A stretch of 64,000 nucleotides of DNA from Planotetraspora silvatica (lineage in GTDB: Bacteria > Actinomycetota > Actinomycetes > Streptosporangiales > Streptosporangiaceae). The position numbers were made by a program, and so were the translations under genes. The notes under the pieces were generated by a model that worked only from the letters and a program-made list of their open reading frames with translations, ran no database searches and had not been told where the DNA came from. Location: NCBI RefSeq assembly GCF_016863315.1, contig NZ_BOOQ01000010.1:168997-232996 (forward strand), in the 5' to 3' direction. Positions 39,062 to 48,190 of this stretch are shown here, piece by piece; the stretch's first letter is position 1, and each line of letters opens with the position of its first letter.

Positions 39062-40003
39062 ATGGCTCTGCGATCCGGTCCCCTCGTCGTCGTGGCCGCG
39101 GCGGTCCTGTGGGGCACGGCGGGCACGGCGGGCGCCGTGGCCGCCGCCGACCCCGTGCCCCTCGCGGCGGCCCGGCTGGTCCTCGGAGGGGCGGTGCTCG
39201 CCTCGGTGGCCGCCTTCACGCGGTCGCGACGCGCGAATCCGCAGGTCGCAGCACGAGGGAGGGGAGTTGTGCCCTGGGGGCAGGTCCTGGCGGCCGGAGC
39301 CGTCGCGGGCTACCAGTTGTGCTTCTTCGCCGCCGTTCAGCGCACCGGTGTGGCCATCGGCACCGTGGTGGCCATCGGCAGCGGGCCGGTGTTCACGGGA
39401 CTCCTGTCCTGGCTCATCGGCCGTGAGCCGCCGAGCCGCCGCTGGACGTTCGCCACCGCCGCGGCCATCGCCGGCTGCGCCGTCCTGGTCTGGGGAGGTG
39501 TCTCCGGCGGCGTGACGGGCGGGGCCGACCCCTGGGGGATCGCCCTCGCCCTGTTCGGCGGCCTGCTCTACGCCTTCTACGCGGTCGTCGCCTCCCAGGC
39601 GATCGGACGCGGCACGGAGTCCGCGATCGTCATGGGCGTCCTGTTCGGCGGAGCCGCCGTCGTCATGCTGCCCGTCCTCCTTGTGACCGGCGCCGGCTGG
39701 CTGGCGCACCCCCGCGGCCTGCTCGCCACGCTTTATCTCGGCTGCGCGACGACGGCCCTCGCCTATCTCCTCTACGGCAGGGGCCTTCGGACGACTCCGG
39801 TGGCGACCGCGGCGACCCTCGCCCTCGCGGAGCCCGCGGTGGCGGCGCTGCTCGGACTGGTCGTGCTGCACGAGCATCTGTCCCCGCTCTCCTGGGGCGG
39901 CCTCGCGCTGCTCGGCCTGAGCCTCGCCGTCGTCGCCCTTCCCGGCGGAACCGCTTCCGGCCCCGCGGAGCGGGTGCCCGCACGTCTAGGCTCGGTGCCG
40001 TGA
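39062..40003 (+). CDS. DMT-family (EamA) transporter
   Basis: A 313-aa inner-membrane protein with about ten helices in two EamA repeats: VVAAAVLWGTAGTAGAVAA opens the first and ALFGGLLYAFYAVVASQAI the second; EPAVAALLGLVVLHEHLSPLSWGGLALL near the end is the typical conserved segment. Probable exporter of amino acids or other metabolites. ATG 39062 rather than TTG 39044 is chosen, since the operator covers the TTG. The regulator gene overlaps the stop (GTGA). Confidence 0.9.
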   Translation: MALRSGPLVVVAAAVLWGTAGTAGAVAAADPVPLAAARLVLGGAVLASVAAFTRSRRANPQVAARGRGVVPWGQVLAAGAVAGYQLCFFAAVQRTGVAIGTVVAIGSGPVFTGLLSWLIGREPPSRRWTFATAAAIAGCAVLVWGGVSGGVTGGADPWGIALALFGGLLYAFYAVVASQAIGRGTESAIVMGVLFGGAAVVMLPVLLVTGAGWLAHPRGLLATLYLGCATTALAYLLYGRGLRTTPVATAATLALAEPAVAALLGLVVLHEHLSPLSWGGLALLGLSLAVVALPGGTASGPAERVPARLGSVP

Positions 40004-40614
40004 CCACGCTCAGGCCCGTCTCCACCGTAGAGGCGCTCGCCGCGGCCCTGCGGGAGCGCGTGCTCTCCGGGGACATCGGGCCGGGCGAGGCGCTGCCCGA
40101 GCAGGAGCTGTCCGCCCGGTACGGCGTCGCCCGGCCGACGGTGCGGGAGGCGCTCGCCGTCCTCGTCCACGAAGGGCTGCTGCGGCGCGAGCGCAACCGC
40201 AGCGCGTACGTCCCCGAGGTCACGGCCGACGACCTCGCCGACCTGATGTACGTCCGGTTGCCGCTCGAGGAACTGATGGCGCGAGCGCTCGCGGGCCGCC
40301 GCACTCCCGGGGCGGAGACCGCGCTGGACCGGCTCGGCGGCCTGCCCGCCGACGCTCCGTGGTCCGCGGTGGTGGCCGAGCACATGGCCCTGCACGAGGC
40401 GCTGATCGCCGCCGTCGGCAGCCCGCGCCTGGACCGTCTCTACGGCTCGCTCGCGGCGGAGACGCGTCTCGGTCTCGTGCGGTTGCGTGACGTGTACGGG
40501 GACCGTCACGATCTGGTGGCCGAGCACCGGGAGTTGTTGCGGATGATCGCGCGAGGTCCCGAGGACGCCGCCCGGCGGGCGGTCAGGGGCCATCTGCGGT
40601 GGCGCGAATCCTGA
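40000..40614 (+). CDS. GntR-family regulator, FadR/FCD type
   Basis: A 204-aa protein. wHTH: LAAALRERVLSGDIGPGEALPEQELSARYGVARPTVREALAVLVHEGLL. The C-terminal helical FCD ligand domain has H residues in VVAEHMALHEALI and EHRELLRMI, expected to hold metal or ligand. Coupled to the exporter gene by GTGA. It probably represses from TTGTCAGACAA at 39044. Confidence 0.9.
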   Translation: MTTLRPVSTVEALAAALRERVLSGDIGPGEALPEQELSARYGVARPTVREALAVLVHEGLLRRERNRSAYVPEVTADDLADLMYVRLPLEELMARALAGRRTPGAETALDRLGGLPADAPWSAVVAEHMALHEALIAAVGSPRLDRLYGSLAAETRLGLVRLRDVYGDRHDLVAEHRELLRMIARGPEDAARRAVRGHLRWRES

Positions 40615-40657
40615 CGTCTCTTGCACGGAGCGCCCCCCAGTCGTCACAATCGCGCCC

Positions 40658-41020
40658 ATGCACGGCAACGCAGTGCCGGATTCCTATGTCTACGTCACCG
40701 AAGAGGGCGTCACCCGTCACTACTCCGACGGCAGCGTCGAGGCCCTCGCATGGGAGGACGTCGTGGAGGTCCGGGTCGGCGGGCTGGCAGCGGGCGAGGG
40801 GCGGCCCGACGTGCTCATCGTCCTTCTCGACCGTGACGGAGAGGGCTGTGTCGTCCCCCGGTCGGCGACCGATGCCGGCTTCCTCGCGCGACTGAGATAC
40901 CTGCCCGACTTCGACCTCGAGCGGCTGAACATGGCCGTGGAGACGGCCAACGACGGATATGTCGTCGTATGGCGGAGTCCCGATCCGCCTTCGCCGTTAC
41001 CCGATCTCGAATACGACTGA
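40658..41020 (+). CDS. Hypothetical protein
   Basis: A 120-aa protein, mostly strands: DSYVYVTEEGVTRHYSDGSVEALAWEDVVEVRV resembles a PH-like/DUF fold, followed by VLIVLLDRDGEGCVVP and a helical end. No function assigned. It starts 43 bp after the GntR stop, perhaps in the same transcript. Confidence 0.65.
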   Translation: MHGNAVPDSYVYVTEEGVTRHYSDGSVEALAWEDVVEVRVGGLAAGEGRPDVLIVLLDRDGEGCVVPRSATDAGFLARLRYLPDFDLERLNMAVETANDGYVVVWRSPDPPSPLPDLEYD

Positions 41021-41052
41021 GACGGTCTTCTCTGCCAGACGCCGTTTCTCCG

Positions 41053-41817
41053 TCAGACGCCGTGCCGGCCCGCTCCGGTGCGGAACCTCTCCACCCCCGC
41101 CAGGCCCTCCGCCCGCATGGCGTCCAACGACACGAGTCCGTGCCGGAACTCGGCGGCCATGGCCTCATCCTCCGGCAACCCCTCCTGCTCCAACGCCGCG
41201 AGCCGGTCCTCGCGCAGGCACGCCTGGGGAAGCGCGGCGAGTTGCGCGGCCAGCGCCTCCGCGGCCTCGCGTGTGCTGCCGGCCGGGACCAGGCGGTTGA
41301 CCAGGCCGATGTCCAGCGCCTCACGGGCAGGTACGGCACGGCCGGTGAGGATCAGGTCGAGCGCCCGTCCCGATCCGATGAGGCGCGGCAGCCGTACCGT
41401 GCCGCCGTCGATCAGCGGGACTCCCCATCTGCGGCAGAAGACGCCGAACGTCGCGTCGTCGGCCGCCACACGGAGGTCGCACCACAGGGCCAGTTCCAGA
41501 CCTCCCGCGACGGCGAAGCCCTCCACCGCGGCGATGACGGGCTTGGACAGGCGCATCCGGGTGGGACCCATGGGACCGTCTCCGCCGGTCTCGACCCGGT
41601 TGCCGCGCTCGGTGCCCATCGCGTGGAGGTCGGCGCCTGAACAGAACGTGCCTCCGTCACCCCACAACACGGCGACGGACGCGCTCTCGTCGGCGTCGAA
41701 CGCGCGGAACGCGTCGGCGAGGGCGGTCGCCGTGGCCCGGTCGACCGCGTTGCGGACGTCGGGCCTGTGCAGGATCACGGTCGTCACCGGGCCACGCCGG
41801 TCGATGCGTACGGACAC
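41053..41817 (-). CDS. Enoyl-CoA hydratase/isomerase family protein
   Basis: A 254-aa crotonase-fold enzyme: VTTVILHRPDVRNAVDRAT, the oxyanion-hole segments TFCSGADLHAM and AVEGFAVAGGLELALWCDLRVA, then FCRRWGVPLIDGGTVRLPRLIG. Acts in acyl-CoA beta-oxidation or related steps. One of the two usual Glu residues appears replaced near GVPLIDGG, so the exact reaction may differ from hydration. Single gene. Confidence 0.88.
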   Translation of the reverse strand: MSVRIDRRGPVTTVILHRPDVRNAVDRATATALADAFRAFDADESASVAVLWGDGGTFCSGADLHAMGTERGNRVETGGDGPMGPTRMRLSKPVIAAVEGFAVAGGLELALWCDLRVAADDATFGVFCRRWGVPLIDGGTVRLPRLIGSGRALDLILTGRAVPAREALDIGLVNRLVPAGSTREAAEALAAQLAALPQACLREDRLAALEQEGLPEDEAMAAEFRHGLVSLDAMRAEGLAGVERFRTGAGRHGV

Positions 41818-41854
41818 GTCTGGAATATAGTTCGGTGGCGCCGTCAGGGGATGG

Positions 41855-42874
41855 TCATTGGATGAAGGAGCCGTCGTTGACGACGCCTCCGTGGGCGAAA
41901 TAGTCGTCCAGCGCGTCGTTCCTGACGGCCTCGGTCATGCTCGCGACCTCATCGTCGTCCAACCGGACGATGCTCGCTCCCCCGACCATCCCGGTGCCGG
42001 CGACGGGGATGGTGGTCGACACCAAATCGGTGCCCCGGATATCGCGCAGTTCGAGCGCCAGATCACGCAGGGTGCCGATGGAGACGCCCGAGTCCACCGT
42101 TATGGACTTGGTCATCGCCTGCAGGAACTCGTCGAGCTTGAAGGGGTTCGTGAGCGTGCCCTTGCTGATCGCCTTCTGGGCCATCGCCTGGAGGAACGCC
42201 TGCTGGCGCTTGATCCGGTCGAAGTCGCCGTCCGGCAGACCGTACCGTTGCCGGACGAACAGCAGTGCCTTCTCGCCTTCGAGGCGAACCGTCCCCTGCT
42301 TCCAGGTGACCTTGTTGGCAGGGTCGACGGTGTCGCGTGCGATGTAGAGGTCGACGCCCCCCAGCGCCTTGCTCATCGTGATGAAGCCGTTGAAGTCCAG
42401 GGCGGCGAAGTGGTCGATCCGCACCTTGGTGAGGTTCTCCACGGTCTTGATCAGTAGCCGTGGGCCTCCGTAGGCGTACGCCGCGTTGATCTTGTCTCTG
42501 CCGTGGCCGGGGATCGGGACGTAGGAGTCTCGCGGAATGGAGATCAGGAAGATCCGCTTTCTGTCCGCGGGCACGTGGACGATCATGAGACTGTCCGACC
42601 GCTGGAAACCGGACTCGCCGGGTCGCCGGTCGGCCCCGATGACCACCCAGTTCTGCGCGGCGCCGATCACCTTCGCCGGCCGCTCCCGTTCTTCGGGGAA
42701 GACCTGCTGCACCCGCTCGATGTTGTTGTCGTAGACGTACTGGCGCTGCATGAGAAGAGCGAAGATCCCCGCGATCGGCAGCAGCACGATCAGCGACACG
42801 ATGATCGCCACCCTGCGTCGCCGGGGGGGCGGCCGTACGGCGTCGGCGTCGAGGAGGTCTTCTATGGAGGTCAT
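41855..42874 (-). CDS. LytR-CpsA-Psr (LCP) family glycopolymer transferase
   Basis: A 339-aa membrane-anchored protein: one TM helix (VAIIVSLIVLLPIAGIFALLM, about residues 23-43) and an extracellular LCP domain, with SDSLMIVHVPADRKRIFLISIPRDSYVPIPGHGRDKINAAYAYGG holding the Arg/Asp residues that bind the polyprenyl pyrophosphate, and RYGLPDGDFDRIKRQQAFL further on. LCP enzymes join wall polymers to peptidoglycan. It is divergent from the polysaccharide locus and probably serves it. ATG 42874 is used because the frame upstream lacks protein character. Confidence 0.9.
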   Translation of the reverse strand: MTSIEDLLDADAVRPPPRRRRVAIIVSLIVLLPIAGIFALLMQRQYVYDNNIERVQQVFPEERERPAKVIGAAQNWVVIGADRRPGESGFQRSDSLMIVHVPADRKRIFLISIPRDSYVPIPGHGRDKINAAYAYGGPRLLIKTVENLTKVRIDHFAALDFNGFITMSKALGGVDLYIARDTVDPANKVTWKQGTVRLEGEKALLFVRQRYGLPDGDFDRIKRQQAFLQAMAQKAISKGTLTNPFKLDEFLQAMTKSITVDSGVSIGTLRDLALELRDIRGTDLVSTTIPVAGTGMVGGASIVRLDDDEVASMTEAVRNDALDDYFAHGGVVNDGSFIQ

Positions 42875-43201
42875 CGCAGGCCACCTGGGGGGAGAGGCGC
42901 GGAAGCAGATCCGCCGGAACGTTAGTCCATTCCGACATCCGTCTCGGTCCCCGTCATTTCCGGGCAGGTGAACTTCTGTTGTATTTCGCGGGAATGCGGC
43001 ACCTTTGGACCGTTCCGTCAAGCGATAACGGTCGCTTCACCGCGGCCGATTGTGGACAGTGATCACCGTTCCATCCCGTCCGGTCGCTCTTTAGTATCGA
43101 TCTGGGTACCCGTCCCTGGAACGCCTGAGTTCCATGTGAACCGTTGGGATGCTTTACGCGTCAATCTCCTGCACACTCCAGCGACTAAAGGGCGTGGTGA
43201 G
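42875..43201. promoter_or_regulatory. 327-bp control region between LCP gene and polysaccharide locus
   Basis: No gene fits here. Two inverted repeats stand out: GACCGTT (43008-43014) with AACGGTC (43027-43033), and TGGAAC (43117-43122) with GTTCCA (43129-43134). ACCGTT occurs a further time near 43060 and AACCGTT near 43139. TTTAGTATC (about 43090) could be a -10. Binding partners are unknown. Confidence 0.45.
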
Positions 43202-44671
43202 ATGGAAGCTCGTGCGGGGCTGCCCCAGCCGCCGGTGGTTCCCATGGACGTCGTTGTGCGGTCTTCGCCCAGCTTGTGGACCACTTCATACCGGAAGGTC
43301 CTGGTAGCGGGTGACCTGTTTTCCGCCGTCATCGCCTTCTCCGCGGTCGAGTTGACACGCTTGCGACTGGGGACCTTCATTCCCCTCTACGACCTCTACT
43401 TCGGACTGTTGCTCACGGCGATCTGGCCCGTGGTCATGGCGATGTCCGGCGGGTACCGCAAGCGCGCCCATGGAGAGGGCACCGCGGAGTTCCGCGCCGT
43501 CACCGAGGGCGGTGTGAGCCTCATCGCCGCCGTGGCCATCGGCGCCTACGCCACCCAGACGATGATCGCCAGAAGCTATGTCATGGCGATGTTGCCGCTC
43601 GCCATCTTCATCACGCTGTTGTTCAGGCACAGGATGCGCAAGCGTCTGCACCGTGCGCGCAGCAACGGCGAATACATGCGACGCGTCGTCGCCGTGGGGC
43701 ATCGGGCCTCGGTCATCGACCTCGTGATGCAGTTCAGGCGCCAGCCGTACCACGGCATGCGGGTCGTGGCCGCGTGCCTGCCGTACAGGCCGGGCAAGGA
43801 CCAGGTGCTCGACGTCGACGGCGTGCCGGTGCTCGGCGACTTCGGCGAGGTTCCCGTGGTCGTCGACCTGGCCGCGGCCGACGCGGTCGCCGTGCTCGCG
43901 TGCCCGGAACTGGACGGCACCGCCCTTCGCCGGCTCGCCTGGGGGATCGAGTCCCGGGGGGCCGACCTGTTCGTCGCTCCCGCGCTCATGGACGTCGCCG
44001 GCCCCCGGATCAGTGTCAGGCCCGTCGCGGGCATGCCGCTGCTGCACGTGGAACACCCGGACATCGACGGCATCCACCAACTCGTCAAGAGTGCGTTCGA
44101 CAAGCTGGTGGCGTGCCTCGCGCTGTTGATCCTGGCCGTGCCCATGCTGGCCATCGGCATCGTCATCCGGGCGACGAGCCCAGGTGGAGCGTTGTTCCGG
44201 CAGACCAGGGTGGGGCGCCACGGTCGCGAATTCCAGGTCCTGAAGTTCCGGACGATGGTCGCCGACGCGGAACGCCTCAAGGGCGTTCTTCTTGAAGAGA
44301 ACGACTCGGACGGCGTGCTGTTCAAGATGAGGAACGATCCAAGGATCACCCGGGTGGGCGGTCTGCTGCGCCGTTACTCCCTCGACGAGCTTCCCCAGCT
44401 TCTCAACGTGCTGCGCGGGGAGATGTCGCTCGTCGGCCCCCGGCCGCCGCTCCCCGCCGAGGTCGCCAAGTACGGCACCGACGTCCGCCGCCGTCTGGTG
44501 GTGAAGCCGGGGATGACGGGGCTGTGGCAGGTGAGCGGCAGGTCCGATCTGTCCTGGGAAGAGTCGGTACGTCTCGACCTTCGGTACGTGGAGAATTGGT
44601 CCCTAATGTTGGATCTCCAGGTTTTATGGAAGACCTGGTCGGCGGTCACCCGCGGAGAAGGGGCTTACTAA
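43202..44671 (+). CDS. Polyprenyl glycosylphosphotransferase (priming enzyme)
   Basis: A 489-aa membrane protein that starts repeat-unit synthesis by moving a sugar-1-phosphate to undecaprenyl phosphate. The N-terminal half has about four helices and a CoA-binding-like/Rossmann domain (RVVAVGHRASVIDLVMQF). The C-terminal catalytic domain is bacterial_transf: GALFRQTRVGRHGREFQVLKFRTMV, LPQLLNVLRGEMSLVGPRPPLP and VKPGMTGLWQVSGRSDLSWEE. Sugar specificity is not visible; glucose or galactose is common. ATG 43202 is chosen over the long open frame upstream. Confidence 0.92.
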   Translation: MEARAGLPQPPVVPMDVVVRSSPSLWTTSYRKVLVAGDLFSAVIAFSAVELTRLRLGTFIPLYDLYFGLLLTAIWPVVMAMSGGYRKRAHGEGTAEFRAVTEGGVSLIAAVAIGAYATQTMIARSYVMAMLPLAIFITLLFRHRMRKRLHRARSNGEYMRRVVAVGHRASVIDLVMQFRRQPYHGMRVVAACLPYRPGKDQVLDVDGVPVLGDFGEVPVVVDLAAADAVAVLACPELDGTALRRLAWGIESRGADLFVAPALMDVAGPRISVRPVAGMPLLHVEHPDIDGIHQLVKSAFDKLVACLALLILAVPMLAIGIVIRATSPGGALFRQTRVGRHGREFQVLKFRTMVADAERLKGVLLEENDSDGVLFKMRNDPRITRVGGLLRRYSLDELPQLLNVLRGEMSLVGPRPPLPAEVAKYGTDVRRRLVVKPGMTGLWQVSGRSDLSWEESVRLDLRYVENWSLMLDLQVLWKTWSAVTRGEGAY

Positions 44672-44672
44672 C

Positions 44673-45737
44673 TTGAAAGCGCTCGTCCTGGCTGGTGGTT
44701 CCGGCACCCGGCTCAGGCCCATCACGCACACCCAGGCGAAACAACTGGTACCGGTCGCCAACAAGCCGGTGCTGTTCTACGGTCTGGAGGCCATCGCCTC
44801 GGCCGGTATCGAGGACGTCGGCATCGTCGTGGGGGACACCCACGCCGAGATCGAGTCGGCGGTCGGCGACGGCTCCGCCTTCGGGCTCAACGTCACCTAC
44901 CTCCGGCAGGAGGCGCCGCTCGGCCTGGCGCACGCCGTCCTGATCGCCCGTGAGTATCTGGGTGACGACGACTTCGTGATGTACCTCGGGGACAACTTCA
45001 TCGTGGGCGGGATCGACGGGCTCGTGGAGCGCTTCCGCGCGGAACGGCCGAGCGCGCAGATCATGCTCACGAAGGTCCTGGACCCGGGGCAGTTCGGCGT
45101 GGCGGAACTCGATGCGGACGGCAGGGTCGTCGGCCTGGAGGAGAAGCCGCGCGAGCCCAAGAGCGATCTGGCCCTCGTCGGCGTCTACTTGTTCACCCCG
45201 CTCGTGCACGAGGCGGTCAGCGCGCTCAAACCGTCGTGGCGTGGCGAGCTGGAGATCACCGACGCCATCCAGTGGCTGATCGACGCGGGACATCAGGTCC
45301 AGCCGACCCAGATCTCCGGCTACTGGAAGGACACCGGCAACGTCACGGACATGCTGGAGGTCAATCGCCTCGTGCTGGAGTCGCTGGAGCCGCGTGTGGA
45401 GGGGGACGTCCACGACTCCGAGCTCATCGGCCGTGTGATCGTGGAGGAGGGCGCCTCGGTGCGCGGCTCCCGGGTCGTCGGCCCGGTCGTCATCGGGCAG
45501 GGGAGCGTCATCGAAGACTCCTACATCGGCCCCTTCACCTCGATCGCGAGGGACTGCCGCGTGAGCCGCAGCGAGATCGAGTATTCGATCCTCCTGTCCC
45601 GCTCCTCGATCGACGGCGTCCGGCGGATCGAGGCCTCCCTCATCGGGCACGATGTCGAGGTGACCCCCGCTCTCAACGCGCCCAAAGCCCATCGTCTGGT
45701 GCTCGGCGATCACAGTAAGGTGCAGATCAGCTCATGA
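44673..45737 (+). CDS. rmlA: Glucose-1-phosphate thymidylyltransferase, long form
   Basis: A 354-aa enzyme making dTDP-glucose. The nucleotide-binding LVLAGGSGTRLRP motif opens it, followed by LVPVANKPVLFYGLEAIASAGI, YLGDNFI and GVYLFTP. The last 100 residues are a left-handed beta-helix (VIVEEGASVRGSRVVGPVVIG), the long-type RmlA seen in antibiotic deoxysugar loci (StrD-like). Start is TTG 44673. RmlB overlaps the stop by 4 bases. First step of the dTDP-rhamnose pathway. Confidence 0.93.
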   Translation: MKALVLAGGSGTRLRPITHTQAKQLVPVANKPVLFYGLEAIASAGIEDVGIVVGDTHAEIESAVGDGSAFGLNVTYLRQEAPLGLAHAVLIAREYLGDDDFVMYLGDNFIVGGIDGLVERFRAERPSAQIMLTKVLDPGQFGVAELDADGRVVGLEEKPREPKSDLALVGVYLFTPLVHEAVSALKPSWRGELEITDAIQWLIDAGHQVQPTQISGYWKDTGNVTDMLEVNRLVLESLEPRVEGDVHDSELIGRVIVEEGASVRGSRVVGPVVIGQGSVIEDSYIGPFTSIARDCRVSRSEIEYSILLSRSSIDGVRRIEASLIGHDVEVTPALNAPKAHRLVLGDHSKVQISS

Positions 45738-46657
45738 AAGTCTTGGTAACGGGGGGTGCCGGCTTCATCGGCTCGCACTTCGTCCGCATGCTGGCGGGCG
45801 ATGCGAGCGTGACGGTGCTGGACAAGCTCACCTATGCCGGTAACCGTGCCAACCTCGCCGACGTCTCCCACACGTTCGTGCACGGTGACATCTGTGACGC
45901 CGCGTTGCTGGCCGACGTGGTGCCGGGCCACGACCTGGTCGTCAACTTCGCGGCGGAGTCCCATGTGGACAGGTCGATCGACGGCGCGGCCGAGTTCGTG
46001 CGGACCAACGTGCTGGGGACCCAGACGCTGATGCAGGCGTGCCTGGATGCCGGAACGCCCCGCGTGGTCCAGGTTTCGACCGACGAGGTCTACGGGTCGA
46101 TCGACGTCGGCTCCTGGGCGGAGGAGGCGCCGCTGCGTCCGCGCTCGCCGTACTCGGCGGCCAAGGCGGGCGGCGACATGATCGCGCAGGCCTACGCCGT
46201 GACCCACGGCCTGCCGGTGTCGATCACGCGCTGCGGCAACAACTACGGCCCCTGCCAGTACCCCGAGAAGTTCATCCCGCTGTCCGTCACCAACCTCCAC
46301 AGCGGCAGGAAGATCCCCGTCTACGGCGACGGCGGCAACGTCCGTGACTGGATCCACGTGGCGGACCACTGCGCGGGGATCCGGCTGGTCGCAGAGGCGG
46401 GCACGCCCGGTGAGGTCTACCACATCGCCGGTACGGCGGAGCTGACCAATCTCGAGCTGACCGGCCACCTGCTGGAGTTGTGCGGGGTGGGCTGGGACAT
46501 GGTGGAGTTCGTCGAGGACCGGAAGGGCCACGACCGCCGCTACTCCCTCGACGACTCCAAGCTCCGCGCGCTGGGCTACCAGGCGGAGATCTCATTCGAC
46601 CAGGGACTGAAGGACACCGTCCGCTGGTACGTCGACCATCCGGGTTGGTGGGCGTGA
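45734..46657 (+). CDS. rmlB: dTDP-glucose 4,6-dehydratase
   Basis: A 307-aa extended SDR: VLVTGGAGFIGSHFVRML, the active-site STDEVYGSI with Thr-Asp-Glu acting on C4-C6, and YSAAKAGGDM as YxxxK. NNYGPCQYPEKFIPL and GNVRDWIHVADH are typical. It makes dTDP-4-keto-6-deoxyglucose. Coupled to rmlA (ATGA) and rmlD (GTGA). Confidence 0.95.
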   Translation: MKVLVTGGAGFIGSHFVRMLAGDASVTVLDKLTYAGNRANLADVSHTFVHGDICDAALLADVVPGHDLVVNFAAESHVDRSIDGAAEFVRTNVLGTQTLMQACLDAGTPRVVQVSTDEVYGSIDVGSWAEEAPLRPRSPYSAAKAGGDMIAQAYAVTHGLPVSITRCGNNYGPCQYPEKFIPLSVTNLHSGRKIPVYGDGGNVRDWIHVADHCAGIRLVAEAGTPGEVYHIAGTAELTNLELTGHLLELCGVGWDMVEFVEDRKGHDRRYSLDDSKLRALGYQAEISFDQGLKDTVRWYVDHPGWWA

Positions 46658-47535
46658 GCGGATGGCTGATCACGGGCGGCGCCGGGATGCTGGCCGCCGA
46701 CGTGTCGGCGCGGGCCGGCGCGACCGGCGAGCCGGTCCTCGCCCTCGGCCGGGCGGACCTCGACCTGTGTGACGCGCGGGCTGTGCGCGATCTCGTGGCG
46801 GCTCACCGCCCCTCCGTCGTCGTCAACTGCGCGGCGTGGACCGCGGTGGACGACGCCGAGGAACACGAGGACGAGGCCATGGAGATCAACGGGCTCGCGG
46901 TCGCGACCCTGGCGGAGGCCTGCTCCCTCGCCGGTGCGCGGCTGGTGCACGTCTCCACGGACTACGTCTTCGACGGGTCCGCGCGCGAGCCGTACGGAGA
47001 GGACGCGCCGACCGCCCCGGTGAACGCCTACGGCAGGACCAAGCTGGCCGGCGAGCGCGCCGCGCTCGAACACGGGCACCATGTGGTCCGCACCGCCTGG
47101 CTGTACGGCGTGGCCGGACCGAGCTTCGCCCGGACCATGATCCGGCTGGCCGCCGAGCGCGAGACCGTGGACGTGGTGGACGACCAGCGAGGCCAGCCGA
47201 CGTGGGCGGCCGATCTGGCGGACCTGCTGGTTCGGTTGGCCCAGTCGGACGCGCCCGCCGGCGTCTACCACGGCACGAGCTCGGGCGAGACGACGTGGTA
47301 CGGCTTCGCCAGGGAGATATTCACGCTGCTCGGAACCGACCCCGACCGGGTCAGGCCGGTGCCGAGCGCCGCCTTCCCCCGCCCCGCGGCGCGCCCGGCC
47401 AACAGCGTGCTCGGGCACGGCCGCTGGGCGGACACGGGAATCGCGCCGATCCGCGACTGGCGTGAGGCGCTGCGCGCGGCCTGGCCGGCGCTGGCGCCCG
47501 TCGCATCGGGGCCGGCGTCGAGGTCGGCTCAGTGA
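46654..47535 (+). CDS. rmlD: dTDP-4-dehydrorhamnose reductase
   Basis: A 293-aa SDR-like reductase: WLITGGAGMLAADVSARA, VVNCAAWTAVDDAEEHEDEAMEING, STDYVFDGS and YGRTKLAGE as the catalytic YxxxK. Last step of dTDP-L-rhamnose formation. GTG start overlaps the rmlB stop. Its 3' end overlaps the convergent rmlC by seven bases. Confidence 0.93.
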   Translation: MSGWLITGGAGMLAADVSARAGATGEPVLALGRADLDLCDARAVRDLVAAHRPSVVVNCAAWTAVDDAEEHEDEAMEINGLAVATLAEACSLAGARLVHVSTDYVFDGSAREPYGEDAPTAPVNAYGRTKLAGERAALEHGHHVVRTAWLYGVAGPSFARTMIRLAAERETVDVVDDQRGQPTWAADLADLLVRLAQSDAPAGVYHGTSSGETTWYGFAREIFTLLGTDPDRVRPVPSAAFPRPAARPANSVLGHGRWADTGIAPIRDWREALRAAWPALAPVASGPASRSAQ

Positions 47536-48119
47536 AGCCCGTCATAGAAGTCCAGGCAGGCGCGGTAGTCGGGCAGAAGCCCGGCGTCCAGCGCCTCCTT
47601 GAGCGTGGGCGCTTCCGCGTCCTTCTCGGACAGGAGGGGCAAGGTCTCGAGCGGCCAATCGATGTCGAGCGTCGAGTCGAGAGGGTGGATCCCGTGTTCG
47701 CGACCCGGCGCGTACGGCGCGGAGCAGAGGTAGACGATCGTGGCCTGCTCGCTCAGCGCGAGGAAGGCGTGGCCGAGGCCCTCCGCTATGTAGAGGCCCT
47801 GCCGGGACTCGTCGTCGAGACGCACCGCCTCCCAGTCGCCGAAGGTCGGCGAGCCGACGCGGATGTCCACCACGACGTCGAGGATCGCCCCGGAAACGCA
47901 GGTGACGTATTTGGCCTGGCCCGGCGGCAGGTCGGCGAAGTGGATCCCGCGCAGCACACCGCGCTGGGAGACCGAGCAGTTCATCTGGGCGACGTCCAGT
48001 CGGTGCCCGATCGCCTCCCCCAGGTCGGATCCTCGGAATGCCTCCAGGAATGCGCCACGCGGGTCGGCGTGAATCCGAGGGGTATAGCGCCAAGCGCCGT
48101 CGATGTTAAGGCGATCCAT
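47529..48119 (-). CDS. rmlC: dTDP-4-dehydrorhamnose 3,5-epimerase
   Basis: A 196-aa cupin epimerase: IHADPRGAFLEAFRGSDL, the catalytic-His segment QRGVLRGIHFADLPPGQAKYVTC, LYIAEGLGHAFLALSEQATIVYLCSAPYAPGREHGIHPLD. Third enzyme of the rhamnose set, but transcribed on the opposite strand to the others. ATG 48119 chosen; an ATG at 48131 is possible. Confidence 0.92.
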   Translation of the reverse strand: MDRLNIDGAWRYTPRIHADPRGAFLEAFRGSDLGEAIGHRLDVAQMNCSVSQRGVLRGIHFADLPPGQAKYVTCVSGAILDVVVDIRVGSPTFGDWEAVRLDDESRQGLYIAEGLGHAFLALSEQATIVYLCSAPYAPGREHGIHPLDSTLDIDWPLETLPLLSEKDAEAPTLKEALDAGLLPDYRACLDFYDGLH

Positions 48120-48190
48120 GTTTCGAAGCATGCCACAACAGATGATTTAGCTGCCTGAAAGCCAACAAACGACTCAGAAGGTGATTTTTC

